Source of the DNA: DASVEE01 sp036399695
Lineage (GTDB): Bacteria > Acidobacteriota > Thermoanaerobaculia > Gp7-AA8
Length of the DNA stretch: 16,045 nt
NCBI GenBank assembly: GCA_036399695.1
Contig: DASWMP010000169.1
Coordinates: 1-16,045, forward strand
Direction: 5' to 3'
Below the pieces are notes generated by a model, which searched no databases, was not told where the DNA came from, and worked only from the letters and a program-made list of their open reading frames with translations. Made by a program: the position numbers and the translations under genes. Position 1 is the first letter of the stretch. Every line of letters begins with the position of its first letter. Below, one piece after another: positions 1 through 6,842 of the stretch.

Positions 1-765
1 GACCGCACGAGCGTCTGCCTGTCGTCGCAGGCGGGCTGCGCCGTCGGCTGCACGTTCTGCGTGACCGGCTTCTTCGGCGCCGGGCGGAACCTCACGCCCG
101 CCGAGATCCTCGGGCAGTTCTTCGTCATTCAGCACGAGAAGCAGGTGCCGTTCGAGCAGATGAACGTGGTGTTCATGGGCATGGGCGAGCCGCTGCTGAA
201 CTTCGAGCACCTGGTGGCGTCGCTGGACGTGCTGTATCGCAACATGTCGCCGCGCCGCATCACGGTGTCGACGTCCGGCATCACGCCGGTCATCGACGAA
301 TTGGCGAAGCTGGAGCGCCGCCCGAATCTGGCGATCTCGATCAACGCGCCCGACCGCAAGCGGCGCGAAGAGATCATGCCGATCACGAAAAAGTATCCGC
401 TCGAGGAGCTGATGGTGGCGCTGCGCCGCTTCCCGCTCGAGAAGGGACGCGACGTCACGATCGAGTACGTGCTCCTGGCCGGCTACAACGATTCGGTGCA
501 GGACGCGGTGGCGCTGGCGAAGCTGATCCGCGGCGTCCACGCGAAGGTGAACGCGATCCCGTTCAACGAGGATCCGAACCTGCCGCCGTGGATGAAGCGT
601 CCGAGCGATCGCGAGATCGACCGGTTCGTGGATACGCTCGTGCGCAACGGCGTGCGCGTGACGGTGCGCCGCTCGAAAGGGCGGGACATCGCCGCGGCGT
701 GCGGGCAGTTGCGCGGGAAAGACGTAGCGAAGAGCCGGGCCACGGAGCTTGCGCGCCGCGGTTAG
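1..765 (+). CDS. rlmN: 23S rRNA (adenine2503-C2)-methyltransferase RlmN, 5' truncated by the window edge
   Basis: Radical-SAM enzyme that methylates C2 of A2503 in 23S rRNA, and A37 of some tRNAs, in the cytoplasm. The frame is open from base 1, so the gene begins upstream and 254 residues are visible. The radical-SAM cluster motif CAVGCTFC supplies three cysteines at visible residues 13, 17 and 20 (Cx3Cx2C). Cys6, seven residues before it, matches the spacing of the E. coli Cys118-Cys125 pair. The second catalytic cysteine, methylated in the family, is Cys234 within AACGQL near the C-terminus. MGMGEPLLN is the family's SAM-binding GGEP-like segment. A GTG at 61 could be misread as a start, but it lies inside the cluster region and would remove the cysteines. 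The gene ends 5 bp from the converging methyltransferase gene. Family assignment is firm; only the N-terminal domain is unseen. Confidence 0.95.
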   Translation, partial: DRTSVCLSSQAGCAVGCTFCVTGFFGAGRNLTPAEILGQFFVIQHEKQVPFEQMNVVFMGMGEPLLNFEHLVASLDVLYRNMSPRRITVSTSGITPVIDELAKLERRPNLAISINAPDRKRREEIMPITKKYPLEELMVALRRFPLEKGRDVTIEYVLLAGYNDSVQDAVALAKLIRGVHAKVNAIPFNEDPNLPPWMKRPSDREIDRFVDTLVRNGVRVTVRRSKGRDIAAACGQLRGKDVAKSRATELARRG

Positions 766-770
766 GTAGA

Positions 771-1580
771 TCAGCGCGTCGCTTCGATGAGCAGCATCGG
801 AATGCGCATCTGCAGTGGTGCGCGGTCGTTCAGCTTCGCTTCCATGGCCGCGAAGAGCTCCGGGTCGTCGCTCACGCCGCGCCAGCCGTGGAGGAAGAAG
901 CCGACCAGGTGATGGCGGAACATGGCGCTGCCGTCGGCAAAGCGTAAGAAGAACTCGTCCTCGACGGCGCGGGTGATGGTGAAGCCGGCGTCGGTGAAGA
1001 GCTGCACGGTGGTGGCGCGGGTGCCGCGATGCGCTTCCTGTTCGTCGAGCTTCGGGAGCAGGTCGTGGCGGCCGCGCTCGCGGAGCGTGTCGCGGAAAAC
1101 GTCGTAGAGCTCGGCCATGTGACCGGTGAGGTTCGTCGTCACGGAGATGCGTCCGCCCGGCTTGAGCAGGCGGAAGCATTCGCGCATCGCCGCGGGCGGA
1201 TCGTTGAAGTTGTTGATGCCGAGGTTCGAGGTGATGAGGTCGAAGGTGGCGTCGTCGAAAGGCATCGAGACGGCGTCCGTCTCCACGAGGTCGACGTTGC
1301 GCAGGCCGTAAACGGCGAGCTTCCCGCGGGCGCGCTCGATGGCGTTCGGCCAGACGTCCACGCCCGTGAAGTGCGACGACGGGCCGTGCATCTCCGCGAG
1401 CTCGAAGAGCGGGAAGCCGGTGCCGCACGCGACGTCGAGGCCGCGGATGCCGCGGCGCAGCTCGAGGTGGTCGAGCATGAGCGCGCCGAAGCGGGAGCCC
1501 CAGAACGACAGCTCGTCGTAGGCATCTTCAGCGAAGCGGGGATGGAGCCAGCCGATCGGACGCGAAAGGTAGTCGGTCAT
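771..1580 (-). CDS. Class I SAM-dependent methyltransferase, substrate unknown
   Basis: A 269-residue protein with a Rossmann-type methyltransferase fold (Methyltransf_11/25-like). Motif I is LDVACGTGF at residues 48-56, followed by the acidic ribose-binding position in GVDVW (Asp75). FDLITSNLGINNF and the post-motif RLLKPGGRISV are the usual class I strand 4 and 5 signatures. It resembles UbiE-like and small-molecule methyltransferases, but nothing seen fixes the substrate. The ATG at 1578-1580 overlaps the thpR stop (ATGA), so the two are probably translationally coupled and cotranscribed from the thpR side. The reading frame stays open further upstream, but that extension would lie wholly inside thpR in another frame and is not used. 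It converges on rlmN with almost no gap. Confidence 0.85.
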   Translation of the reverse strand: MTDYLSRPIGWLHPRFAEDAYDELSFWGSRFGALMLDHLELRRGIRGLDVACGTGFPLFELAEMHGPSSHFTGVDVWPNAIERARGKLAVYGLRNVDLVETDAVSMPFDDATFDLITSNLGINNFNDPPAAMRECFRLLKPGGRISVTTNLTGHMAELYDVFRDTLRERGRHDLLPKLDEQEAHRGTRATTVQLFTDAGFTITRAVEDEFFLRFADGSAMFRHHLVGFFLHGWRGVSDDPELFAAMEAKLNDRAPLQMRIPMLLIEATR

Positions 1581-2131
1581 GCGAGGGCGAACCGCCGCAG
1601 CGCCGTGTGCACCGCGCCGCGCGGATCGAGCTTGCTTTCGTAGAGCGTGATGGTGTCGACGGTGAAGGGCTCGGAGCGGTAGGTGCTGAGCGAGCGCTGG
1701 AAGAGATCGATGGACGCGGGCGGCCATCCCTCTCGGATGCGGAAGAGCGTGAGGTGCGGCTTGAAATCGGCGCTGTCGAGCTGCACGCCGTTCGCTTTCA
1801 CGACGGCGCGCACCACCTGGGCAACGCCCTGAAAGTTCTTGTCCGGCTCCAGCCCCGCCCAACCGACCCGCGCATGCCGCGGGTTCGGAAACAACCCGCT
1901 GCCGCGCACTGTGGCCGTAAAGCGTGGGACGGCCGCCAGGGCAGCCTGCAGCGGCGCCGCGATCCGCTCCACCAGCGCTTCCGGCTGCTCCCCGAGAAAC
2001 GCAAACGTCAGATGCTGGGCCTCCGGCCGAACCCACGACGCCGCCGGCAGACGTGACTTGAACTGCGTGATCCGCGCATTCAGGTCGCGGATGACAGGCT
2101 CCGGAAAGCTGGTCGCAAGGAAGAGACGCAT
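1577..2131 (-). CDS. thpR: RNA 2',3'-cyclic phosphodiesterase / 2'-5' RNA ligase family (ThpR)
   Basis: A 184-residue member of the 2H phosphoesterase superfamily, about the usual length. These enzymes open 2',3'-cyclic phosphate ends of RNA, and some ligate tRNA half-molecules in vitro. Both catalytic HxTx motifs are present: His40-Leu-Thr42 and His126-Leu-Thr128. The start MRLFLATSFP is typical for the family, as is GWAGLEP before the second motif. It is the first gene of a two-gene minus-strand unit and overlaps the downstream methyltransferase by 4 nt. No clear Shine-Dalgarno precedes the ATG; a TACAAT hexamer lies 22 nt upstream. The physiological substrate of bacterial ThpR is poorly defined. 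Confidence 0.93.
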   Translation of the reverse strand: MRLFLATSFPEPVIRDLNARITQFKSRLPAASWVRPEAQHLTFAFLGEQPEALVERIAAPLQAALAAVPRFTATVRGSGLFPNPRHARVGWAGLEPDKNFQGVAQVVRAVVKANGVQLDSADFKPHLTLFRIREGWPPASIDLFQRSLSTYRSEPFTVDTITLYESKLDPRGAVHTALRRFALA

Positions 2132-2153
2132 AGGGGATTGGACGTGCGCGAGA

Positions 2154-2159
2154 ATTGTA
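2154..2159 (-). promoter_or_regulatory. Possible -10 box of thpR
   Basis: On the minus strand TACAAT lies 22 nt before the thpR ATG, in the 87-bp divergent gap with the DinB-like gene. No convincing -35 element is visible at 16-18 bp. This rests on hexamer similarity alone. Confidence 0.35.
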
Positions 2160-2218
2160 CGACCGACACCTGCGGCATGATGGCAAAAGCGCCCCTGGAC
2201 GCGCTGTAAGGGAGATTA

Positions 2219-2695
2219 ATGAGCCTTTCGCATGAACTTTCGGCCTTGATGAAACGCGACCTGACCACACTTGCGCTCCAGATCCAGGCGTTTCCTGGCG
2301 AGGAGCTGTTGTGGCAAACGGTGCCGGGGATCACGAATCCAGCCGGGAATCTGGTGCTGCATCTGGAGGGGAACCTCCGTGAGTACATCGGACGGCACCT
2401 GGGCAATGTCGCTTACGAGCGCGACCGCCCGAAGGAGTTCACGGCCAAAGCGCTCGACAAGGCCGAATTGCTGCGCCGGGTCGAGTACCTGAGCGACGTC
2501 ATCCCTTCGGTCGTTAGTGCCCTGTCGCCAGCACAACTGATGACCCCATACCCTCACGTCGTGCTCGAGCGCGAGCTGTCGGTGGAGGGTTTCCTGGTTC
2601 ATCTCTTCGGACATCTCAACTGGCACATGGGGCAGATCGACTACATCCGACGGGTACTCTCGGAGGACGGCGCCGTGAAACGCGCAACTCTTTGA
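2219..2695 (+). CDS. DinB-like (DUF1572-type) four-helix-bundle protein
   Basis: A 158-residue protein of the DinB/YfiT-like superfamily: four-helix bundles that often bind a divalent metal through a histidine triad and in some members act as thiol S-transferases. His48 (in LVLHLEGN), His132 and His136 (in HLNWHMGQ) fit the H...Hx3H triad. The pattern of long helices and the C-terminal HMGQIDYIRRVL are typical. The function of this member is unknown. The ATG is set by AAGGGAG at 2208-2214, 4 nt upstream, one of the clearer ribosome binding sites in the window. It diverges from thpR and converges on aspA. The 134 bp between it and aspA contain no gene. Confidence 0.85.
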   Translation: MSLSHELSALMKRDLTTLALQIQAFPGEELLWQTVPGITNPAGNLVLHLEGNLREYIGRHLGNVAYERDRPKEFTAKALDKAELLRRVEYLSDVIPSVVSALSPAQLMTPYPHVVLERELSVEGFLVHLFGHLNWHMGQIDYIRRVLSEDGAVKRATL

Positions 2696-2829
2696 TCGGC
2701 GCCGGTTGCCTGCTGTGCCCGGACGTTGTTCCGTGAAGCGGGTGGCTTTGACATGGCCCACGGCGTAGTTTGGACAGGTGCTGCAACCGGATCTATGGGT
2801 TTCTCCTCTTTGGTCGACCGGTCCCCATG

Positions 2830-4227
2830 TCACGCTTTGCGGTCTGCCTGGCCGGCCAGGAACTCGGGGGTGAAGATCTCCTGAATCTTCTCCTCCGGAA
2901 TCAGGCCTCGCTCGCGGAGCATGTCCGGGATCTTCTGCCCCGTTTTGGCCGACTCTTTGGCGATCTCGGCGGCGGCGGCGTAGCCGATGATGGGGTTGAG
3001 GGCGGTGGCCAGGGAGGGGCTGCTGATGTAGTACGCCTCGCATTGCTCGCGGTCGGCCTGCAGGCCGGCGATCGTCTTGGCGACGAACACCGGCAGGAAG
3101 TTCTTGAGGATCTCCATGGAGAAGGAGATCTCGAAGGCCATGAGCGGCATCATGACGTTGAGCTCGAGCTGGCCGGCCTGGGACGCGTAGGCCACGGCGG
3201 TGTCGGAGCCGATGATGTGGAAGAGGACCTGGTTCATGCACTCGAGCATCGACGGGTTGATCTTGCCCGGCATGATCGACGACCCCGGTTGCACGGACGG
3301 CAGGATGATCTCGGCCAGCCCGGTCATCGGCCCCGACGACAGGAGGCGCAGGTCGTTGGTGATGCGCGTCAGCTCGAGCGCCAGGTTGCGCATGGCCGAG
3401 GAGACGGCGACGACCGGGAGCTGCGACTGCATGGCTTCGCGGAGGTCGTCGCTCGGATGCAGCTCCAGGCCGGTGAGCGTGCTGAGGTGCCGCACGACGG
3501 CGAAGCGGTAGCCGACGGGAGTGTTGATGCCGGTGCCGGTGGCCGTTCCGCCGATGCCGAGGATGCGCAGTTCCTCGGCGGCGTCGGCGAGGAGGCGGGT
3601 GGCGCGGCGCGTGGCGGCGGCGTAGGCCTTGAACTCCTGGCCGAGCGTGACCGGCACGGCGTCCTGCAGGTGCGTGCGGCCGGACTTGATGACGTCGAAG
3701 AATTCGTCGCCTTTGGCGTCGAGGCCGTCGATGAGCCCGTGTAGCGCCGGGTCTAGCTGCCGGTGGAGCAGCAGCGTGGAGATGCGAATGGCCGTCGGGA
3801 AGACGTCGTTCGTCGACTGGGCCATGTTGACGTGGTCGTTCGGGTTGACCGGATCGTAGACGCCGAGCTTTCCGCCAAGCGCGGTATTGGCGAGGTTGGC
3901 GATGACCTCGTTGCAGTTCATGTTGAACGACGTGCCGGCGCCGGCCTGGAAGACGTCCACCACGAAGTGGCGGCGGTGGTTGGCGAAATCGTTGAGGATG
4001 CGGTCGCAGGCCTTGATGATGGCCTTCGAGCGGAGCTCGTCCATGGCGCCGAGCTCGAGATTGGCCATGGCCGCCGCCTTCTTCAGATAGATGAAGGCGC
4101 GGATGAAGAGCGGATGCTCCCGCAAGCCGCTGATGGGGTAGTTTTCGACGGCGCGCTGAGTCTGCGCGCCATACAACGCGTCCGCCGGGACGCGCACTTC
4201 GCCGAGGGTGTCACGTTCGATGCGCAT
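2830..4227 (-). CDS. aspA: Aspartate ammonia-lyase (aspartase)
   Basis: Predicted to convert L-aspartate reversibly to fumarate and ammonia as a cytoplasmic homotetramer. The 465-residue product is full length for the aspartase/fumarase superfamily. The signature loop GSSIMPGKIN at 315-324 carries the catalytic serine (Ser316/317), and GRTHLQDAVP at 183-192 carries the conserved histidine. VNMAQSTNDVFPT uses STND, as in aspartases, where class II fumarases usually have SSND. The C-terminal ATALNPIIGY also fits aspartase. A class II fumarase remains the main alternative, but the adjacent class I fumarase genes make that less likely. The start is the ATG giving MRIERDTLGE; upstream in-frame sequence runs into an inverted repeat. 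No clear Shine-Dalgarno is present. It is last in fumA-fumB-aspA, 138 bp after fumB, a gap filled mostly by a hairpin. Confidence 0.85.
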   Translation of the reverse strand: MRIERDTLGEVRVPADALYGAQTQRAVENYPISGLREHPLFIRAFIYLKKAAAMANLELGAMDELRSKAIIKACDRILNDFANHRRHFVVDVFQAGAGTSFNMNCNEVIANLANTALGGKLGVYDPVNPNDHVNMAQSTNDVFPTAIRISTLLLHRQLDPALHGLIDGLDAKGDEFFDVIKSGRTHLQDAVPVTLGQEFKAYAAATRRATRLLADAAEELRILGIGGTATGTGINTPVGYRFAVVRHLSTLTGLELHPSDDLREAMQSQLPVVAVSSAMRNLALELTRITNDLRLLSSGPMTGLAEIILPSVQPGSSIMPGKINPSMLECMNQVLFHIIGSDTAVAYASQAGQLELNVMMPLMAFEISFSMEILKNFLPVFVAKTIAGLQADREQCEAYYISSPSLATALNPIIGYAAAAEIAKESAKTGQKIPDMLRERGLIPEEKIQEIFTPEFLAGQADRKA

Positions 4228-4271
4228 GGGAACGCGCGGCTCGCAAGAAGTGGACCCGTGGGGGGCGTTGT

Positions 4272-4362
4272 CCGTTGCTCGTTGTCCGTTGCCCGTGCCG
4301 CGCGGAACTGACCACCGACCACTGACCAACCGGGGTCACGGACAACGGACAACGAGCAACGG
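4272..4362. repeat. Heptamer-based inverted repeat between fumB and aspA
   Basis: Two 26-nt arms (4272-4297 and 4337-4362) are reverse complements with one mismatch, separated by 39 nt. Each arm is a degenerate 7-bp tandem repeat (ACGGACA, ACGGACA, ACGAGCA on the plus strand of the right arm). The loop carries a second period-7 run (ACTGACC, ACCGACC, ACTGACC at 4308-4328). In the operon transcript the stem begins 3 nt after the fumB stop codon. No T-tract follows, so an intrinsic terminator is not indicated. Confidence 0.9.
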
Positions 4363-4365
4363 CTT

Positions 4366-4938
4366 CTACGCCTTCAACTCCGCGAGCCGCCGCTTCGACT
4401 CCTCGAACACCTGCTGGTGCAGCGACTGGCCGTGGGCGTCCATCGTGACGATGGCCATGAAGTCTTCGACCCAGAGGTGCCAGATGGCTTCGGGGGAGCC
4501 GAGGTCGAGCCAGTCGACGCCGTCGACGCGCTTCACGGAGGCCGCGCAGACCTGGGCGGCGCCGCCGATGGCGTGGAGGTAGACAGCCCCGTATTCACGG
4601 CAAGCGTTCAACGTCTTCTCGCCCATGCCGCCTTTGCCGATGACGCCGCGGATTTTGTAGTCGCGGATGACCTCGTGCTGGTACGGCTCCTCGCGGGAAG
4701 AGGTCGTCGGGCCGGCGGCCTTGCAGACCCACTGGTCCCCCTCTTTCACCATCACGGGGCCGCAGTGATAGATGATCTGCCCTTCGAGGTCGACCGGCGG
4801 CCTGGTGCCTTCGTGGATCCGGTGGTGGACGGCGTCGCGGCCGGTGTAGAGGCGGCCGGTGATGGCGACGGTATCGCCCACGTGGAGCGAGCGGATGGTG
4901 GGGATGTCGATGGGGGTGGTGAGTTTGATTAGAGACAT
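4366..4938 (-). CDS. fumB: Class I fumarate hydratase, beta subunit (C-terminal domain type)
   Basis: The 190-residue beta subunit of the two-subunit [4Fe-4S] hydro-lyase family (fumarase/L-tartrate dehydratase), which pairs with the alpha subunit to interconvert fumarate and malate. Recognisable segments are GRDAVHHRI (33-41), YHCGPV (57-62), AAGPTTSSR (74-82), GKGGMG (101-106) and the C-terminal SPEAIWHLWVEDF. The product could be L(+)-tartrate dehydratase, which shares the architecture; the aspartase next door favours fumarate. The start is the ATG at 4936-4938 giving MSLIKLTTPI. Upstream in-frame sequence is only translated repeat. The base of a large hairpin touches the start codon and no ribosome binding site is visible. 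It lies 109 bp downstream of fumA. The symbol here means the beta subunit, not E. coli FumB. Confidence 0.9.
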   Translation of the reverse strand: MSLIKLTTPIDIPTIRSLHVGDTVAITGRLYTGRDAVHHRIHEGTRPPVDLEGQIIYHCGPVMVKEGDQWVCKAAGPTTSSREEPYQHEVIRDYKIRGVIGKGGMGEKTLNACREYGAVYLHAIGGAAQVCAASVKRVDGVDWLDLGSPEAIWHLWVEDFMAIVTMDAHGQSLHQQVFEESKRRLAELKA

Positions 4939-5041
4939 GAAGTCAGAACGCAGAACGCAGAACGAAGAATGTAGAGAGGCTGCGCCGCGCGTTCGATCTC
5001 CTTTCTGAATTCTGCGTTCTGCGTTCTGCGTTCTGACTTCA
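4938..5041. repeat. Heptamer-based inverted repeat filling the fumA-fumB gap
   Basis: Arms 4938-4970 and 5009-5041 (33 nt each) are reverse complements with a single mismatch, separated by 38 nt. Each arm contains three to four tandem copies of the heptamer AGAACGC or its complement. In the operon transcript the stem begins 6 nt after the fumA stop codon and its far arm ends on the first base of the fumB start codon, so the repeat occupies almost the whole intergenic gap. Confidence 0.92.
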
Positions 5042-5047
5042 CGCTTC

Positions 5048-5959
5048 TCAGTACAGCCACTCCGCCACGGCGCCACCCTCATCCAGCGTCGCTCCCCGTC
5101 GCCGGTACGCCCAGCACATGTACGCCACCGAGACGTAGTACGACGCCGGCAGCCGATTGAGCTTGCCGATCTTGCAGGCGAGCAGCGTCGTCCGTCCACC
5201 AAAGCCCATCGGGCCGATGCCGGACTGGTTGGCTTTGTCGACGACGCGGGCCTCCAGATCCGCGAGGAGCGGGTCGGAGTTGGTGTCGTCGAGGAGGCGG
5301 AGCAACTGCTGCTTGGCGTGGTCATAGCCGGTAGTGCGGTCGCCGCCGATGCAGACGCCGAGGATGCCGGGGCCGCAGCCCTGGCCCTGCGCCTGGAGGA
5401 TGCAGTCGAGGATGGCGTTCTCGACGCCTTTGATGTCGCGTCCGCCGAAGTCGGGGTGAGGGAGCGAGTACTGCGCGTTCATGTTCTCGCAGCCGCCGCC
5501 TTTGAGCATCAGCTTCACTTGCACGTGCGGCTCGCGCCACTGGTGAAAGTGAAAGACCGGCGAGCCGGGGCCGGTGTTGTCGCCCGTGTTCTTGCCGGTG
5601 ATGCTGTCGACGCTGTTCTGCCGCAGATACCCGAGCTTCGTGGCCTGCCGGACGGCCTCCGTGGCCGTCTCTTCGAACTCGAGCTGGTCGTACCCGACCG
5701 GCGTGTGCACGTAGAAGAGGATCGTGCCGGTGTCCTGGCAGAGCGGGAGCGAGCTGTCGCCGGCCAGGCGGATGTTGCAGCCGATGACGTCCAGCGCGAC
5801 GTCGGCGTTCGAGCCGGGCGCCTCCTGCTGACGGGCAGCCGTGACGGCGCGCACGACGTCCGCCGGGAGCTGCGTGGAGGTGCGGCGGATCAGCTCGAGG
5901 ATGCTCTGGAACAGCGCGGTCTGGGTGGTGGTCTCGTGAAGGGGGGCAGCAGCGCTCAT
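5048..5959 (-). CDS. fumA: Class I fumarate hydratase, alpha subunit (N-terminal domain type, 4Fe-4S)
   Basis: The 303-residue alpha subunit, which carries the catalytic [4Fe-4S] cluster of two-subunit fumarase/tartrate dehydratase. The probable cluster cysteines are Cys74 in LCQDTGT, Cys195 in GCGPGILGVCIGGDR and Cys282 in AYMCWAYRR, matching the three-cysteine pattern of the family. GGGCENMN (154-161) is the conserved glycine-rich segment. An oxygen-labile cluster is expected. The chosen ATG (MSAAAPLHE) excludes an in-frame upstream stretch that runs through repeats. A TAAACT hexamer 8 nt before the ATG and the absence of a Shine-Dalgarno suggest a leaderless message. First gene of fumA-fumB-aspA. 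As with the beta subunit, tartrate dehydratase cannot be excluded from sequence alone. Confidence 0.92.
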   Translation of the reverse strand: MSAAAPLHETTTQTALFQSILELIRRTSTQLPADVVRAVTAARQQEAPGSNADVALDVIGCNIRLAGDSSLPLCQDTGTILFYVHTPVGYDQLEFEETATEAVRQATKLGYLRQNSVDSITGKNTGDNTGPGSPVFHFHQWREPHVQVKLMLKGGGCENMNAQYSLPHPDFGGRDIKGVENAILDCILQAQGQGCGPGILGVCIGGDRTTGYDHAKQQLLRLLDDTNSDPLLADLEARVVDKANQSGIGPMGFGGRTTLLACKIGKLNRLPASYYVSVAYMCWAYRRRGATLDEGGAVAEWLY

Positions 5960-5967
5960 CGGGCAGG

Positions 5968-5973
5968 AGTTTA
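5968..5973 (-). promoter_or_regulatory. Possible -10 box of the fumA-fumB-aspA operon, leaderless type
   Basis: TAAACT on the minus strand ends 8 nt before the fumA ATG, which has no Shine-Dalgarno. The geometry resembles the other TANNNT hexamers in this window. No -35 element is evident. Confidence 0.4.
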
Positions 5974-5997
5974 TCGCGATTGCGGCAGGGGGACGAC

Positions 5998-6062
5998 GGG
6001 ACCGATGGGACCTATGCCCGCCCGCCCTTCCGGTGGGTTTCCCCAGAGGTCCCATCTGTCCT
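5998..6062. repeat. Inverted repeat of the GATGGGACCTATG family upstream of fumA
   Basis: Arms 5998-6013 (GGGACCGATGGGACCT) and 6047-6062 (AGGTCCCATCTGTCCT) are complementary at 14 of 16 positions, with a 33-nt loop. The 13-mer GATGGGACCTATG at 6004-6016 recurs exactly at 9883-9895, so this is a dispersed repeat family in the genome. It lies between fumA and the small lipoprotein gene and has no T-tract. Confidence 0.75.
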
Positions 6063-6103
6063 ATGGGTTCCATGGTGTCCCTGTGGGCAGGGAGAAAGCG
6101 GCG

Positions 6104-6131
6104 CCATCCCGGGCTCGTCAGCCCGGGATGG
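6104..6131 (-). terminator. Perfect 12-bp hairpin after the small lipoprotein gene
   Basis: CCATCCCGGGCT (6104-6115) and AGCCCGGGATGG (6120-6131) pair perfectly around the 4-nt loop CGTC. The stem begins 12 nt past the stop of the minus-strand lipoprotein gene, which suggests transcription termination or 3'-end protection. Only a short CTTTCT run follows on the minus strand, so it is not a canonical intrinsic terminator. It may equally be a dispersed repeat. Confidence 0.5.
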
Positions 6132-6143
6132 ACGTCAGTCGAC

Positions 6144-6761
6144 TCATCGCGCGAAGGCGGGGCGCCGTGGTGTGAACGACGAACCGATAGGAATGCCGAT
6201 CGTGAGCGCGATGATCAGCAGCCAGGTGAATGGCTGCGGGAGGCGGATGACCTCGTAAGACGTCACCTTTGCGTTGGGGTCGCCTTCGACCGGGCGAAGG
6301 TCGCGGGGGTGTGTTTGCGACGTGACGCCCGGAGTGGAAGCGACCTGCGCTCGAGTGACGGCGGCGAGGCCGGGCCGGCGATGAGCGCGGTGGGCGGTGT
6401 GAGCACGGACTCGTTCGGCGACTGGTCTCTCTTCAGCGCGTAGAGCCGCTCTCGTCACCGTCACCGTGGACTGCGCCGGAGACGTGATTTCGGGTTGAAC
6501 GGATGTCACAGGAACGGATGTCACAGGAACGGATGCCACAGGAACGGACGAGAGCAACGCCTCGGCCTGAACGGTAGCCGGAGCCGGTGCGGTCTCGAGC
6601 GTCTGTACGGCCACCGTATCGGTCGCGCGCGCCGACGGCGCCTCCGTCGATGACTGGTTACCACTGTTGGGGGGTGTGAGATTCGAATCGTTGCGACCGC
6701 TGCGGCACGCAACCACACTGAACAGTAAAGCAAGCACAGCCAAAGACTTACGACCGTTCAT
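6144..6761 (-). CDS. Hypothetical Ser/Thr/Val/Pro-rich lipoprotein with a C-terminal membrane segment
   Basis: A 205-residue protein of no recognised family. The N-terminus is a lipoprotein signal: NGRK, a hydrophobic stretch (7-18), then VVAC with Cys19 as the lipidation site. The middle is low-complexity and includes a repeated VPVTS/ASVPV segment. The C-terminus has one strongly hydrophobic segment (about 178-196, FTWLLIIALTIGIPIG) followed by arginines, a likely inner-membrane anchor. This would tether a flexible periplasmic chain at both ends. The ATG is supported by GGAGG at 6766-6770, 4 nt upstream. It diverges from clpB across 138 bp. No function can be assigned; signal, tail and ribosome binding site make it credible as a gene. 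Confidence 0.7.
   Translation of the reverse strand: MNGRKSLAVLALLFSVVACRSGRNDSNLTPPNSGNQSSTEAPSARATDTVAVQTLETAPAPATVQAEALLSSVPVASVPVTSVPVTSVQPEITSPAQSTVTVTRAALRAEERPVAERVRAHTAHRAHRRPGLAAVTRAQVASTPGVTSQTHPRDLRPVEGDPNAKVTSYEVIRLPQPFTWLLIIALTIGIPIGSSFTPRRPAFAR
6497..6550. repeat. 15-bp tandem repeat inside the lipoprotein gene
   Basis: Three near-identical copies of GAACGGATGTCACAG (6497-6511, 6512-6526, and 6527-6541 with one change) plus a partial fourth copy. The period is a multiple of three, so it encodes repeated five-residue units (VPVTS on the minus strand) and could vary in copy number without a frameshift. Confidence 0.9.
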
Positions 6762-6842
6762 GGCGCCTCCTTCGATGTCAGGAGTCGCAACCCGGACGCT
6801 TGCGCGGTTGTTTCTTGCTGAGCTGCGAAAAGGAATGAGGCG

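Noticed and set aside
61..63. A GTG start for rlmN.
   Set aside because: The frame is open to base 1 and the preceding codons encode the essential radical-SAM cysteines, so the gene is simply cut by the window.
1581..2270. An N-terminal extension of the methyltransferase by 230 codons.
   Set aside because: It is out of frame with thpR, which has both HxTx motifs, and the ATGA overlap gives a natural start.
2696..2829. A possible insertion-sequence scar or MITE between the DinB-like gene and aspA (CCGGTTGC at 2702-2709, GCAACCGG at 2783-2790).
   Set aside because: Only 8 bp pair, there is no target duplication or transposase fragment, and 8-bp matches occur by chance in GC-rich DNA.
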